64,000 nt of DNA from Phoronis australis (GCA_002633005.1 NMRA01000521.1:69446-133445), one strand, 5' to 3'; shown: positions 34,396 to 49,400, numbered from the stretch's first letter. The notes: a model not told the origin generated them from the letters alone. Made by a program: numbers and translations.

Positions 34396-37244
34396 CCATG
34401 TTAAATAAACACGGAGTCAGCACAAATACGTTAGCCATCTCAGCCGGCTGCTCTCTTGCGTTGTTTATTCGGTAGCAATGTACAAATAAGACTTCAAGTT
34501 TTAAAATCTTGAATACCATTACGCCACTGTTCAGCACAAAATCGGTGGATAACTACTTGACTGTCTATGTTGGGCTTGTGAGCCTACGTGCTGATCTGAT
34601 CACAAATCAAAATTTGGAAAGCACTAGTTTATGCGCATCTCTTCTTGTTATCCTGATCTTCCTAGAGTCCTTCCAGAAGTCAGACTCACTCTGCTGAAAA
34701 ATGGCGGCTGCAAGAGCTCTTTTTAGCAAAAAAGTAAAGTACAGTAGACCAATAAGAATGCTTGCCAAATAATAAACTGACCAAACAGGGAGTCCTTTGA
34801 ACCGAAACGTTTACATACATGACTTCTGAGTTAGACAAAAGGGGATGGGGGGAAAAAACTTCGCTGTTATGCTAAGCACAAAGCCATGCACTGAGGTGAC
34901 TGGCATCTATACAAGACAATGGAACAGAGATTAAACTAACATAATTAAGAGAATATATTTCCGGGTTTCAAATAGTTACTTTCATCAGGGAAAACGACAT
35001 TTGGTTTTACTAGTAAAAACTGTTTGATATGGGCATCTCCAGGAGTCGGTACAGAAATGTTGTTGTGCAACTAAAGAAATCTCAATAAAGTAAACAAGTC
35101 AAAATAGCATGAACAATTATACATATCTTTTCATCCTTTGTAACATTTCGGTTTTAGGACGGATGCGGCAATTAGCCTTCTGAGAATGAAATCAAATATA
35201 GTGATGCTTTTTATTGATGCTTAAATTACTGTTTCCCTCGCGTTATGCATTATGATCCACCCGTTTCACATAGGAAGGAAGACATTCTTTCTTACTGGTA
35301 CTCTGGGTGTGAATGTGCGTGGCATTTACAATGTAGGTGTAACAATTCATGTAGATATCGATCGGATAAAGATAAAACTTGTGCGTTTTGTGCACTTTAT
35401 CATGTGGTCTTATGCACTGTGCATGTATCGGTACAATTAGCTTGCAACGCCGAATTTAGTTATTCGTTTACTTATTATAAGACCTCCTCAAGGGAGAAAG
35501 AGATAAAATAAAGTGAATAACTGAAAATAGACATACCCGTATTCAAAGTAAGTTAAAATGCTCTGGTCACGGTCTAATTAGACAAAACGTAGCCGACGCT
35601 GGATTAGAGATGTTATTCGAGCGAAGGAGAAGTTTGACAGAATCCACAATACCATTATTACTCTCAAATGACCTTGACCGGTGTGGGGCAGATGATATGA
35701 CAGACCAATAGGAGACAACCCAAAACCAATTATCATAGCGGGAGGGTCCCGGGAACAACCTCTCCGCAAGTGCATTGTCAGTAGATATGTGCACGGAAAG
35801 TCCACACGACAGATGCACCTAAATAAACCAGCAGTAGAATTATGTATAACCGACTGAACACTCGAGATGCCAAGGACTCTCGCTAACAAGGTACGGTGAT
35901 TTCTGTCACCAAATTCGCAAAACTGTTTAACAGCACTACCAGGAATTAATGACAGGAGAGAATATCTCGCGCATTAATTCACTAGTCTTTTGTTGAAGTG
36001 AGATTAATAAGTCGATCAACATGATTTAAAGATTTCTCTTTATTTCACACTTGCTGAATTTCATGGTACTGTTGTTGGGTGGATGCGGCAAATTATACAT
36101 TGTGAATGTAAATATTGGGCAAATGCTTTATTGTGAGTTATTAATTGAAAGGTGAAGAAATAACAGTATATTATGCTATTGACAACAAGGATGGTTACTT
36201 GTTCATTTTAACATTAGCTTACATGTAGTTGATTTTGGATGTCGCCTTGGACTTCGTTTGAAAGTTAAAATTTGGAATTGTATTGCATTGGGTTACTCAT
36301 AGATCATATTTTCGATACTTGTTTTTGATAAGAACCTATGTCTTATACAAAATTGAGAAAAACCTAATTAAACCGCCCTGCCTGACCAACATTAACAGAC
36401 TACAGGTAGTATCACCGTTGTTCTGACTTAGTCGTTTCTTATCTGTCGTTGCTCCGATTGCATACATGTACTGTAAATTTAGGGGAAAGCTAGCCGCAAA
36501 GAAACAAGACTAGCGTGAGATCGGTAGATTAGCGTCTCAAGTGTTTTCATTATTATCATAAAGACAATGGCAAGCCTTTATCGGCAACTGTGTGATGTAA
36601 GGCACAGGTACGCTGTTCATAACACTTGTATTTTTTGTATCGAACAAAAGCGTAACCAAGGGAATCAATATTTCGATAGGTGACAACCATGCTACCAGTT
36701 TACGTATGTAGCATGGCTCTCGCGACTTGCATGCTACACCATTTTGTCTTGGGTCAGACATCATCCTGCACACAAGGTAAAGGTTTAGCAGTACATGTCC
36801 TGTCATCAACTTCAAATTAGTCTGAACGCTCACCAGTGCGTCCTATATTCAGCATAACGAGCGGTTATTAGACGTGGACTACATGTCCGCTTAGTACACT
36901 GGAAACCAGTTTAGCCAAAAACACCCTTCAGTCGATTTGTTTGGCAATTTATGCGTAGAAATACCCCGTGTTTTTTATACCTTCAGTTGACCTTTGTTCA
37001 AGTGAACGTCGGTATGAGATCTACACTCAAATTTATTTACCCAAATAGCGCGCAATAAGACCTCCTGGCTCTCCGACTAATTTTATTTTCTCCTGCCTGT
37101 CGCAATACAAAAAAATTCACAAAAAACATGGATTTATTTTCTATAGTTTGTTAAAAAACGTAAAGAGCAAAACGTGAACACGGGGTTGGTCTTTTCTCTG
37201 GGTAAATGCAATCCACCATGGACAATATCCGTTGGACACCAAGA

Positions 37245-37370
37245 CACGTGACTGTAGCTGGCACACATTGTAACAAAAAAACGACATTATTGGCCAATTA
37301 TTACCCAATCACGAATCGACATTTATGGATAAATACTGAGCCGCCAACATTCAGTAGGCACAGAAACTAA
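37245..37370 (+). promoter_or_regulatory. Candidate core promoter with CCAAT boxes and TATA-like box
   Basis: ATTGG at 37289-37293, CCAAT at 37294-37298 and CCAAT at 37305-37309 lie 80-100 bases before the candidate ATG. A TATA-like GGATAAATAC sits at 37328-37337, which would place initiation near 37360. CACGTGAC at 37245-37252 is an E-box and also contains an ACGTG core of the hypoxia-element type. The motifs are seen; their use is inferred. Confidence 0.4.
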
Positions 37371-37387
37371 GCAGTGTATGATAGAGC

Positions 37388-37438
37388 ATGGCAGCAAACA
37401 CAGGGTTGGGCTGTTCTAGTTGCGAAGAAATGAAAAAG
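37388..37438 (+). CDS. Candidate first coding exon (17 codons)
   Basis: An ATG at 37388 opens a 51-base phase-0 segment beginning MAANTGLGCSSCEEMKK and ends at a strong donor (AAG|GTGAGC). The next recognised exon, at 42067, also starts in phase 0 and needs an upstream start. CCAAT boxes and a TATA-like box precede the ATG at suitable distances. Linking it to the fusion gene across a 4.6-kb intron is inference; the CxxC pair has no assigned role. The alternative start is the Met codon inside exon 42067-42225. Confidence 0.45.
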
Positions 37439-40400
37439 GTGAGCAATCATTTCATCGTGTTAATCGTCAATTGGCCCTCGTAATCTGAGTATTATAGTTT
37501 TTTTGTTTGTTTGAACGTCATTTCTTTTTTCCGGTGGTAGCCTACAATGGGTTTTCGCCTACCTCTGCTAACCAGAGACGTGACTTCACAAACGGTAAAA
37601 GGGGGCGCTCTCTAGAATAAGTCTGTGACATCCGATTGATACCAACTCACATTCGGTGGACAGAAATTCAAGTAATGCATTGTGGATCATGAATATAAAA
37701 ATTACGTTCCACCGTATTGCCTCCAATTGTTTGATTAGTTTAAAGTTCACAGGATTTCACTGGCTTTGTTGCGGATACATCTTCGTAGTGGGAAATGTAT
37801 GTAATAGGATGTCCTTGCTCATCAATTGATATTTCAAGATACCCTTGGTAAACCCCACAGCACAGCAGTAGAATTTTGCTGTCATTACTGTAGCAGGAGG
37901 TATGTTAAAACGCTGTTTATTTCAGTAGGTTAAAACCTCCGGTCCGCATTAAATGGAATATGCAGGTGGCGTTGAACGCCAGTCTACCAAAGAGCTCATC
38001 GATTGCCGGATAGTGAGGGGGTTAGTGGATTTTTGTAGGGTGCGGGTATTTCGAAAATCAGCTATAAGGCTGAGGCAATTCGATGATTATTTCTAGGAGG
38101 AAATTGATCGTTTTCAAATTTAGTCATTACCTCTCTAATCTAGGCCACGTTGTAAAGCGTACGATTGGAGTAACAGTATTGTTAACGGACATGAACTAAT
38201 GGACAATTCTGATATGTTTATAACATTTTTCAAAGGGCGTTCATAAATTGTTAGTAATTTTATAACGACCAATAATGGACTTAGAGAAATCGAATGGAAT
38301 GGGTCTTTGTGTATCGACATGAAAATCGGTCGTTCCCGCATCGCGATTCAGTTACACTTCGATAACTGGTTGCACCCATCTTAACAAAACTCAGTCATGC
38401 AGTTATTTGAAAACGAGGGAGTTCTCACAAATGGTCAGCGGCCGATTGGAGCGTGGATAGGGAGTGCTGGTCAATCATTGAGGGAATGGATACTCAGTGA
38501 ATCTGGCCATCGCTTTATCAATAGTAACTAACATATCGGGTTTACGATGCTATATTGCAATTACGGGAAGGTGCTCAGGATGTGCATTTGAGACTTGAGG
38601 ATATTCGACGCGAGGTTAAGGGTAAACAGAGACGTTTTTCCTGGTGTGATTTGAAATCTGTGGAAACTGAAATTTTCATTAACTAGCTTTTTCCGGTATA
38701 CAATGACTATAACAAAGATTCATGTTATACGTTAAGTATCATTACACTTGACGTCAAAAATTGGAATATAATTTGGAATCTATTCAAATATAATACCAAT
38801 GCCTGCGCTTTAAGGTGTTGATCAAGCAGGATGAGCAAAGGCAGGTACCAGCAAACTTTTCAAAAGTTCATTACCCCAAAAGCAGCCTAAAGTGCAGTGT
38901 AGTATTCAAAGTGGTTTTCTGTCACTGCTACAGTTAATCATGTATTTTAACGTTGTTTTACTTTCAAATTAAAACAACGATCTGTCAGGTGCTCGTCACC
39001 TCGTCGGATTCACCCACAAGGAAAGGGTTTTCCTCTTTTCGCATCGCAAAACATAGAGGTAGCATGTTTCCATTGTTTGGACAGTATGACCTTTGACTTT
39101 GACGTAGACATAACAGAGGCGATGATGCACTATATTCGTATGGGCGGTAAATTTAAAAATTGTACTGTGATGAAAGTGTTTATATTTCGTCTGAGTTTCA
39201 AAAACAGTGTATCTGATGATTTTTCCGCAAATTGTTAGAGTTCTCAAGGTGAAAAACTTTCACGTTAAGATCCCCAAGCAGAGTGTCCACCACAGTCTAT
39301 ATTTTTATAGCTTTCGAGTTTCGGGTCTTTTTAAATGCATTTCTCTAATGCGGCAGTTACCACAGCCCTTCACCTTTACTCCTTAGAGCTGCCTTGGTGT
39401 GACTGGATCCATCAGTAACGGTTTCGGTCCAGCATCAAAGTCGGGGCATTTTAGCCCTCAAGTTCCCGCGATGTTTCAATGTTTTGGAATGACATTTCCT
39501 GAAAAACTAAACACAAAGAAAAACAATTATTGTGACACAATTAAAATTTTCTGATATTATATGAAAACGCACTATATATAGGCTCACCGCAAACTTGAGT
39601 TTCCTATGAATTTCATTTTTTGTCCTAAAAGAATCACTTTAGGTCCCACTTGGCCCTAAAACATACGCAGACTCTATGTCTGTTGCTAATCCTTGTAATA
39701 AATAATCACATTTTAGGTACATAACTACAATATAAATTTGCGCAACAACTAAACTATTAAAAAATGTAAGATGATCCGATAGAAAATCGTAGCCCCCTTG
39801 AAGTCACAGGTCAACTCCTGGACATCACAGTGCTTTACGACGGTCAGAGAAGTGCTAAAGGGTTTAAAGTAGTCGTCAAACGTTGCCGATTCAACTTTTG
39901 GATTCTGTTTTAACTTGCTGCTCAATACCATTGAACAAGATTTTAAAGCCCATAGATTACTCGTTATGTCCGAAATCGCGCACATAAAATTTGAACATCC
40001 GTCACACCCGCCCACGGAAATGCAGTTTTCAGATAATAAAAATGGGGGCGGGGATGCTAATGTGAGAGTTATTCACATTGAATGCTGCCAAAATTTCTCG
40101 AAGAAATCACCATACAATGTACTCGCTGTTTTTTTAACACAGATTTAATCTAAACTCTTTCACACCAATACAGTTTTCAAATGTTCTGCCCCTATTAATA
40201 TATTTGCGCGCATGGCTCAAAAAGTACACAGTGAACACTCTCCAAGAATAAATGTGCCACGATTGTTTTGTTTACGTCAAAGGTCAAAGGTAACATTTTG
40301 CATATGGCGGCGATGTGATACGCGTTGTCTTGCCGTAATGATTAAGAAGGCGACTGGTTTGTCTTGTGGAAGAAAAATGGATTAAGTGACTAGCAGTTGA

Positions 40401-43400
40401 CAGATCGTTTTGTTTTTAATTTCAAATTAAAGAAGAATTTAATTCCAAATCATTACGAACAAACCGCAAAACACAAGGTGAACAGTTTGACGTCTGTTTC
40501 AGTGGCGGAAAACCACTTTAAATAATGAATTTAGTCTTTTTTCTATTTACATCAGTTAAACTAAGACAGCTATAAAATCAAATGAAGAAGATAGATACGC
40601 ACTGGGCTTTCTCGGCATTTGTTGAGAAGTTCTAAGAACGTTGGTGATTCTCCATATACATGTATGTAGAAATCAGCATGTTAAAATTGGGCCACGCTCT
40701 AAGATAAATAAAACAACATGTAAATTAAACTACTTTTATGCATGTTTTTGTGTTGTTATCTCATATTTATGAAGAGACCCATTTATTTTGGAAAATTAGA
40801 GAAACAAGACATACAGGTATTATTACTTGAGCTTTCAGGGTCGACCAAAAACTAAATCAAATGGGTCATGTTTAGGAAAGTTTTGAGGTAGGCGTTGCAT
40901 GCACATCCAAAGAATCCGATTTGTTTTGATTTTTGAAAACGTTGGAAATGAGAAAATGGATGTACCACTTGTTTAGCTCTCGATTCAGTTTATCTTACGA
41001 TAACGGGTCTTGTCATCTTTGTGCGTTGTTACATGTGTATGTGACAACAGAAAGATTGGCTGCGATTTCGTGTATATCTCTCAAACAAGCCGGTAGTGTA
41101 AAAATCTATTGGTTGACAGCACTTTTGTACCGCATTGTTGGAATATGTATGAAATTTGCTTTCAGAATCTAGCGTTGGCTTATTATGCTTATCGACAGGG
41201 AAGCAGGTTTTTCGGAGTGAAAAGTGTCAAATTCGTCTTTTTGCCAGTTTACTTTCTTAACCTACTTTATTTTTTAGTAATTCTGAAAGGGTCAAACTAA
41301 AAGAGTAAAGTTTGTCTGCTTATCACTGAGGCTTTTTATGGGAAAAGACTTAAAACTTTCCATTTTTTTGCATATAGTTTGTGACAGAACGAACAAAAGG
41401 TGGTAGATCCACTGATTTTTTTTGGTTGGCACACCTCAGTGAGTGCTGGGTAAAGCTCAATAGCTCTCTCGAAGTGATGTCCAAGCGAGGTTCTAGTGTT
41501 ACTAAACCCAACCCTTGTCTGTGCCCCCTACGAGTAGATGTACCAGGATACCAATTCAACCGCCTCTATTAGAAACTAGCTGCTATTTCAGTGGCCAGTG
41601 GTGTTCGACTTGGATGTTAGAAGGGTCATATGAAACGGTTTATAAGAATTTCAAATGGGAGGGGCAGCACTAAAAAAGTGGAGGCTAAAGCCCCCTCAGC
41701 CCCCTTATGGTGCACCGCCAATACAGCACGTGCGGCATAGCACTGAAAAAAGTGGGGGGCGCCGCCCATGTTTCACTCCACCCTATCGGTCTCTACCGAT
41801 TTTGTGGTCACGCTTTATCCATGTGTGTGAAGGAAACCACCCAGTCTTAATACCTCTTATCCACTCTGTGGTCACCAACACGGTTTGAGTTGATTCTAGG
41901 TTAGCGTCTGTGAAGGAGCTATTCGCTGTGCAAACAGGCTATCCGCTCGCCACTGATAAAATGACGGTAGAAGAATGGAGGCAACTGTACAGTATCTGAT
42001 AAGCGTCACAGCAGTTTCAACGTCTAATCAAAAACTGTAATCGCCTATAAACATTATTTTTGACAGGTTCCCAACCAAGATGGTGAGATTCAACCTGGAG
42101 AGGCCATGTCGAAAAGCCAGCCTGGGTTGTTCTTCTATAAGCCTACCTATGGCAAGTTTATCACTGTTGACTTGCGGGGAGACGCTGTCCCAAGGACTGA
42201 CTACAAGAACCATTTCCTGACGTCTGTAAGTTCAACTGACATCCCTACTCTTAAATCTATTTGACATTATTGTCTCACTGTACCCATTCAGTGAGGAGTA
42301 ATGTTGTCTGTTTAAAGTAACTTGTCTCGACAGATTGTGTACGTATGCTGAAAATACATGCACGAACTGGCTACATCTGCAATTATGCGGTGGGTTCTTT
42401 GGGTACCTACTGAATGAGACAAATCACGAAGTGATACAATGGCCTATTTTTAAAAGAGCACTGTCTGTGTGGTGCGGCAGCATGACGATTAACGTCGCGA
42501 TTTCGCCTACCAACACACGTAAGTTATGGCGATTTATAGAAACTGGCATGATATCGATAAACGAACATCCAAACCGTTGCAAATGTTAACAAGATTGAGA
42601 TACGGCACAAACAAAACGGACTTCTACAGAAATCAGGTAGAAATTTCGTCACCTACCTCCCTACATGTACGTCGAACCATTGTCAAAGTTTGAAATTGAA
42701 GTTGTTTGATAACTACTGCACCATATATTTATACAAAACGAGCTATCCGTTTACTATAAGATAGAATATATAGCAAGACCACACCATTCAATCAGTGCCT
42801 TCTGTCATACCCGATCCGCAGAAATTACTTAAGCATTTCAGTTTGTCCATATTTCGACAAGGGCTGAATTTACTTGGATTGGGAATTATTACTACGAAAT
42901 TGCTTATACAGGTAATTTTAACCAATTCAAAGGCTCTTGAAAAATGCTTAACGGAAAGTAAAACATATACACAAAGCGTCTTTGAGTATGTCATGGCAGT
43001 CACTGGTTTCTGTAATACACTGATGACACTAACAATACTTCTTGGTTTGTATACCTGTCCAATACATTTATCTTCTCACAGGTGCAGCAAATGGTGGAAT
43101 ATAGCCGAAATTTAGATTCCAAGCAGTCTCGAACTAGAATTCTGGTAGGAGTCAATCCCAAATTGTGGGATGAATGGTAAGGACGGGCATAAGAGAAGAT
43201 ATACATTGCATCACAACAAAACACCCGGAATAAAAGAGCGCCTTTAGGTGGCACTCTAGGCTACATTTCGGTGCAATATATACATGTAATTGTTGTTCTC
43301 CGGACACTATTATTGCTACCGGCTAAGATTCTTCAGTGTTTGAAATAATTATTTTGCGTACGTCAAATTCTAACACTTCAAGGAACAAAACTGTTTACTA

Positions 43401-46400
43401 ATCGTTTACACAAACCATTCCATTTCACTCTTACCTGCAGGTATTTGCTATATTTCGACATTGTTATCACTCGGTGATTGTCAATATCGTAAATCGAACT
43501 ACATGTATATCCATACGCTTCGAAGAGAAAGTGAATAGTTACCTTTTTGGGCTTCGCTGTTAGGTTTCCCAACAAAGACTACAATTTGGAACAACGTCCA
43601 GAAAGTTCGTTTTTAGTCGATGGATCCACAAAGTTCAAGAATGGTGGCAACACCGATTTGTTTCTCTATCTCAAGTCTGACTGTCAAGAAGATCTCGAGA
43701 AACTATCCAAAATGATGCACGACATATACTTGGGGAAGCTTGAGGAGCTCATCTCATATCATGTAAGATTTTTAACTTTCCTGATGGTCCGTTAAACAAT
43801 TTTGACTAAGAAATGCTGTAGAATTACATGTAAGCTTAGCGCAAACTTTTGAGGTCTTGTTCCCCCAACGTTTAAGCGAGCCAAAGCCAAACTGTGGCTA
43901 ACCCGTCCTATTCGATTCACAAATTAATGCTCGTGGCTTAGCCGCGATGATGAAGAAAGTACTCGCTAAGTTCTCTTATAATGCATAGACGGCTACTGTT
44001 TAGTTTTTCATTTTAAAAGCAGTCGTATCATGAATGCCAGATTTACGTTGAAATCTAGACACTGACATCTTTGGAATAACAAAATCGACTAATTTCTGAA
44101 AACAGGTCATGTCGTCAGTGCCAAAAAAGTCTGGAGTTATCGAAGGTAGGTTTCAAGACGGCTTGGAAAACACATTTGATGTCCAGTCATTGGAGCGGTA
44201 TATACTTACAGGACCTCAAACTCAAGCCGGTCGTAATGGAGCCTTGGGTAAGAAAATGTGTTAGAGTCTCTCAGTTTGGAATATTTATCCACCAAACCTC
44301 CGCATGTTGAGTGATCACGTGCCTGGCATTATTAGGTCTATACCGGGGAAAAAGAAATAAAAAGTCACGTTACATTGCTAAACGCTTCCCGGATCCTGTT
44401 TTTTTTTCATTCATGTAATAAGGGACATTTATACACGTGAAACATTTACAAATCCGGATAATATGGTGTTCGCCGACAACTGTAATTGCACCTCTTGTAT
44501 GTTCCTGCGTAGTTGAGACTGACTAGTTGCAGAGGTCGATAAAAATTTTCAAAAGGGTTAGTAATGTATAGCGCTACACAAAACCTGGCCTAATTATTAA
44601 TGTGTATGATTTTGTTATTCTAATTTTATTTGACGGGGTCCAAAACATCAAAATAATGTCATAGTAAACAATCCCACACTAGTGATACACTTTTCGTGTA
44701 TATCAGGAGTAGATAACATCGCTGTATTCAATTTCTCTTAGACTTTAATGTTGACGAAATGCCAAGTGTTACCTGAAATAGAACGGTTTCAAAACACTAC
44801 ATTGGCCTTTATTTAACCGTGGTGGCATCAGAGCACATGAGTGCAACCAAAATGGGCGCATTTTTCTTAAAACTCTTGACCGTCATTCGCGGAAATTGTA
44901 CCCTCCACAAACGTGGCCAAGTTAGACGTGCACGTACTGATATCCGAGAACTTGGCTGTCAAAATTTTTTGTGGAACTCCGGTTCATTTTTTTCTAAAAG
45001 CCAAGTTCTCGGGGAAAGAACGTGACATAAAACCATGAGTTCACATTTGTACACCAGTAGCTTATATAAGGAGAACGAGTATTTACTATTTTAATTGTCT
45101 TAGGCAGTTATTCTACCATGTGACATCGATCAAAATCGGCAACTGAAAACACCCGAGTACTTAATTCGTCGACCGAAAAACATCCAAGTACTTTATTCGT
45201 GCCCAGTACGCCGCCTAGGGCTGAATTTCTGTGCTCATCCAGGTTTTTCATAAGTGAATTGTAATATTAGTTATTTGAGAAGTGAACTGAATAAACTCGA
45301 CCTGCTAGTATCTACCATCAACACGTTATCCAGGAGATTTGACGACTATATACATGTAACATGTGTGGTCAACATGAATTTGACTTCGCACAAGAGTGAT
45401 CGGACAAGAACATTACCACACAGTTGTGTTAATGAACACAAAACCTAAGTGCGGGGAATCGCTTTTATCTCTCAGTTCATATAGTTTTGTGTTTTATTCT
45501 AGGAGGTACCTATTGCTTCACGCAGAAGTTTCAGTTCTCCTGGAATCTGCTTAATGGAATGCACATGGGCGAAAAAGAAGACATGATTGGACGAAAAGTT
45601 AATGGTTGCATTATTCCACTGAATGACGAAAGAAGTCACATTAAAAGAGCACGTGTTTTGAACGAGGAAGGGCAAATTTCCCATAAGGTACTGGAACATA
45701 AATACTTCGCTCGCGAAAGTTATGACGTTACGCATACGGTTATCTTTTATGATTTTCGTTCGTGTCATCATGACCAAGATTGTTACTATATCATGTAGTC
45801 AGTTTGAAAACATTCTACCATTTGGCCAACTTCTTCTCAATATTCCCATTGGAAGTGTAAAATAAAGAAACTCCTCTCAATAACAACACGGATAAACTTT
45901 CGTCCCAAAGTGTTTCCACGAGTGCTGTATCTGATGTACATAAATCGTCATAACCGTTTATAGTAAGAGTTACGTGTACATGAATATGGTTTTAAAACAA
46001 AGGTACCTGTATTTTTGTGCAGCGAAATGACTATATTGCCCATGTGTTCTAAAAGTCTGTGTAAGAAGCAAGTACGCTGAAGATGACATTGTATCTAAGA
46101 AGAAAACTCGTGCAAATTTATCCTGAAGTACATTCACAGGGATTTAATCAATCCTGAAGTACATTCACAGGGATTTAATCAAGAGCTCAGATTCCAGATT
46201 ATTTCTAAATATTTAGTTGTTTGTACTGTTAGCGAATGCTGAATTTATATCCAATAATAATCATGCATATTTCATTCTTTTGTACATTTAAGCTGTATCG
46301 TCAGTCACTGCCCTACGGGATATCTGAAACTGGGCTTTCCAGAGAAGAGGGGGTATACTTTGTTGCATTTTGCAATACGCTCACAGCTATTCAAGATGTT

Positions 46401-49400
46401 TTACGAAATCTTGCTGGGAGTGACCCAAACTTCACCGAAGACAAACTTATATCTAATGTTGATGGACTGGAAGGAAGCTTCTGGTATATGCCGAGTGCAG
46501 AAGAGCTTGACTCAAACGTGAGTAACAGCAAACATGGGATTTTTAGTCAAAACTTCAATGGCAGTTAATAATAATTAACAACCCAAAAGGTAATTCCCCC
46601 ACCTGCTTTCAGTGACGTCACTTGTTGATGTTGGTATAGATTTTCCGGGTGGTCGTAGAAAATCCACTGTTCCCAAATTAGAACATAGACGACATTAATA
46701 AAGAACAAGCTGCTTCTCGTCAAGCTTATGGAAACAGATTGAGTCTATGAAGGGGCTATTTACACGACCGTATGTTATCTGAAACCAGATAATCATAAGT
46801 TAGAAGGTGGTGGCAATTGTTCTTCAAAGAGAGCTTCTTGCATAAGTATTTTAACCCTTATTGTTCCTGCTATATCCGGTAGGAGCCTAGCCGCGCTCAA
46901 ATTATTCGTCTAAGATCTTAAGTCACAATTTACAACCGTGGACAATAACACGATACTCAGTTGTGTTGCTGTGTATGGCTTAGATAACAGATAATTTCTG
47001 TGTTTTACCTCACTTAGGTATTTTCTCATATGTATTTCATCCCGTGATGTTGATATTTAATCAAACAAAACATTACGGAGCAAGATCGCGGAAGTTCGAG
47101 TCGAAGCATCCAGGAATTGGGCACCGCAAAACTTATCTTGAACTTCTCGGAAGCATTCGTGTTTTTGTCCGGGATAAATGAGCTTGTTTCACAAATTAAT
47201 TGAAAATTCTGTAAATTAACCACCGTATTTCAAAAATACGTTTACAATGAAATTTGGCGAAAGCGTGCCCCTGAGGAACATATTCAGGGAGTTGTAATTT
47301 TAAAGCCTCATGTGTTAGGTATTTCAGTAGTTATGTCAGTTTGCTATTACTCAGATTTGATTGTATTTGTTCAGGTCGGAATACAAGTACATAATATATG
47401 TAATTGGTTCATCATGCCGATCAACATCCCACATGGAATTAATTCCGCATTCAAATCAGTTTCAGCCCGATAAGGTTCCCGACCTTGACCTTTTGGATCA
47501 CTGGAACGTGAAACCAAAAACCAATCCGTACATGTTTTATAACTCGACGGAGTACATGCACCGTATGAGTACGGGGGCGTATGTTGATCAGGAAGATATT
47601 CCTTCTCCCCGGGTTCTCAAGCTCCTCCATAACACGTTTGCGCAGTGGAGAAATAGGTATGTTCTTGAACAACACATTTATCAGGTTTCATGAAATGAAG
47701 TCAAAGTATTTGTGCTCTACATGAGAAGTATCAGGAGTGCATGTAAGGGTTTCTGTGGTTTGTGGTTTGAAGTCCCATCCAAATAGCTCCCTTTATTCAC
47801 AGTTTTCTTATAAAAGCTTACATACATCGTTGAAGCCGTCCTTTCAGAATTTACAAGTTTTTCAATGTCTCGGCATACCCAAATCACACCCCGTCAACAC
47901 ATTCTTGGAACCAACTACTACAGTATAGATGTAGCACTAGACTGATTACCAAAGGTGCAGGTCATTGTAAAGCGAAATAGCTAAAGCGTTTTCAGTTAAT
48001 AGAAATTAAGCTCAGTGCCCATCTTATCACCCCAGTCATTAAAATTCCAGTTTCACCAAATTTTCGAGCAACCCTTCACTCAGTCTCTACAACTTCTATG
48101 GTCCCCTTTAGTAACAAGATGTGTACCAACTTTCACGTTCCTAATGGTTCTTCAAATAGTATGCCCTGTAATTCATTGCAAGTTTATATAATGATACAAT
48201 ATATTTTACTCATTCAGGTACGCAGTAATCAAATTCGCTCGTTGAGTGTAGCAAACTCTTGAATGTGATTGTATTGATACCGTGATCTGAAGACCAAACA
48301 ATTTCCGAAACTCGAATGGAACAAATTCCATAGCACGCTGTGAGTAAACTTCCGAACCAATCTCGAACAATGCTGCATGAGTGGTTAAATTACCCAATGT
48401 TAGTCCGTGCCTAGTTTGATCCCTTAGAATAGGTCCTGGAATGTGTTGTACTCAAGTTTGTAAATATCAGTACATGTACTTCGCTTTTCCTAATGCAGAT
48501 GGTACGTGAAGCCCGTTGTACCAGAGTACAGGCATTTAAAGAATTATGTGCACCGTTTTCTCGATGACCCTGACGACTTCTATCAGCTAAGCGTACCCCG
48601 CCGCAAGGGGTACGCGAATAAGATGACTTTGGGAGTTGCTATCACGGAAGAATACTACGGGAAAAAGGCTGACTTGTTTAGGATTTTCCCGGACGAAATA
48701 ATTGTGGGTGTAATGCCTCATTTTAGTCTGGGTCTTGGAAAGGTACGCGTGCACTTTAAACATTTTGAAGATATATGAGAGTTTTTGTAAATGTTTTGTA
48801 GCATCTGAGCAATAAAACATTAACTTCTAAGCTGCTATAATATAGCGACAAAAATTATTATGAATTGTCGTTTTTGATTTCCTCGATAAAGATTGCTGAA
48901 TTGATAGTACCGACGAACGAAATCAGAGTCTTGTCCATATAGTTTAAATGTCAGTCCTCTTGTATACTCCAAGCAAGATTTAGTTAATGGATTTAAACGT
49001 GGGTGGTGTTTTTTCGCGAAGTTGCTTCATAAAAAATATACGTTATCCAAAAATTAAACCTTTTCAGTTTTCGTTTTAACAAGCACACATACCTACCATA
49101 CAATTGATATGCCATGTGAAGAGCCACAATATTTAGAGACATTGCTACATTACAGGTTGTCATGCCTTATCTGAGCGAGATCGAGACGGAGGAGGCCTTC
49201 AGCGTGTATCTAAGTGAAGCAGGAATGATGGGGCACGTTGTACCAGATCACGGCGAACTTGTCACCAAAGGCATTGGGCAACTGATACAAGAGATTAAGC
49301 AGAATGCTCAAGTCGCAACCCTGGACCAGGATCAGAAAGAGTTTTACAACTCCGCATTGTCTTCCCTAGAAGGTGTTCAGATGTATATGACCAATTTCGC

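Larger units (their letters stand above)
32898..37244. other. Long non-coding stretch before the fusion-gene promoter
   Basis: Apart from the small repeats listed at 33686 and 34330 I see no supportable gene. An ATGGCGGCTGCA at 34701 opens 11 codons to a weak GTAAAG donor and was considered as an alternative first exon. Confidence 0.3.

Noticed and set aside
34701-34733. Alternative first exon (ATGGCGGCTGCA...) for the fusion gene
   Set aside because: Only 11 codons with a weak GTAAAG donor and no nearby CCAAT/TATA arrangement; 37388 fits better.
47374-47459. Extending exon G to the stronger acceptor at 47373
   Set aside because: With the phase set by exon F this reads into a TAA within the exon.
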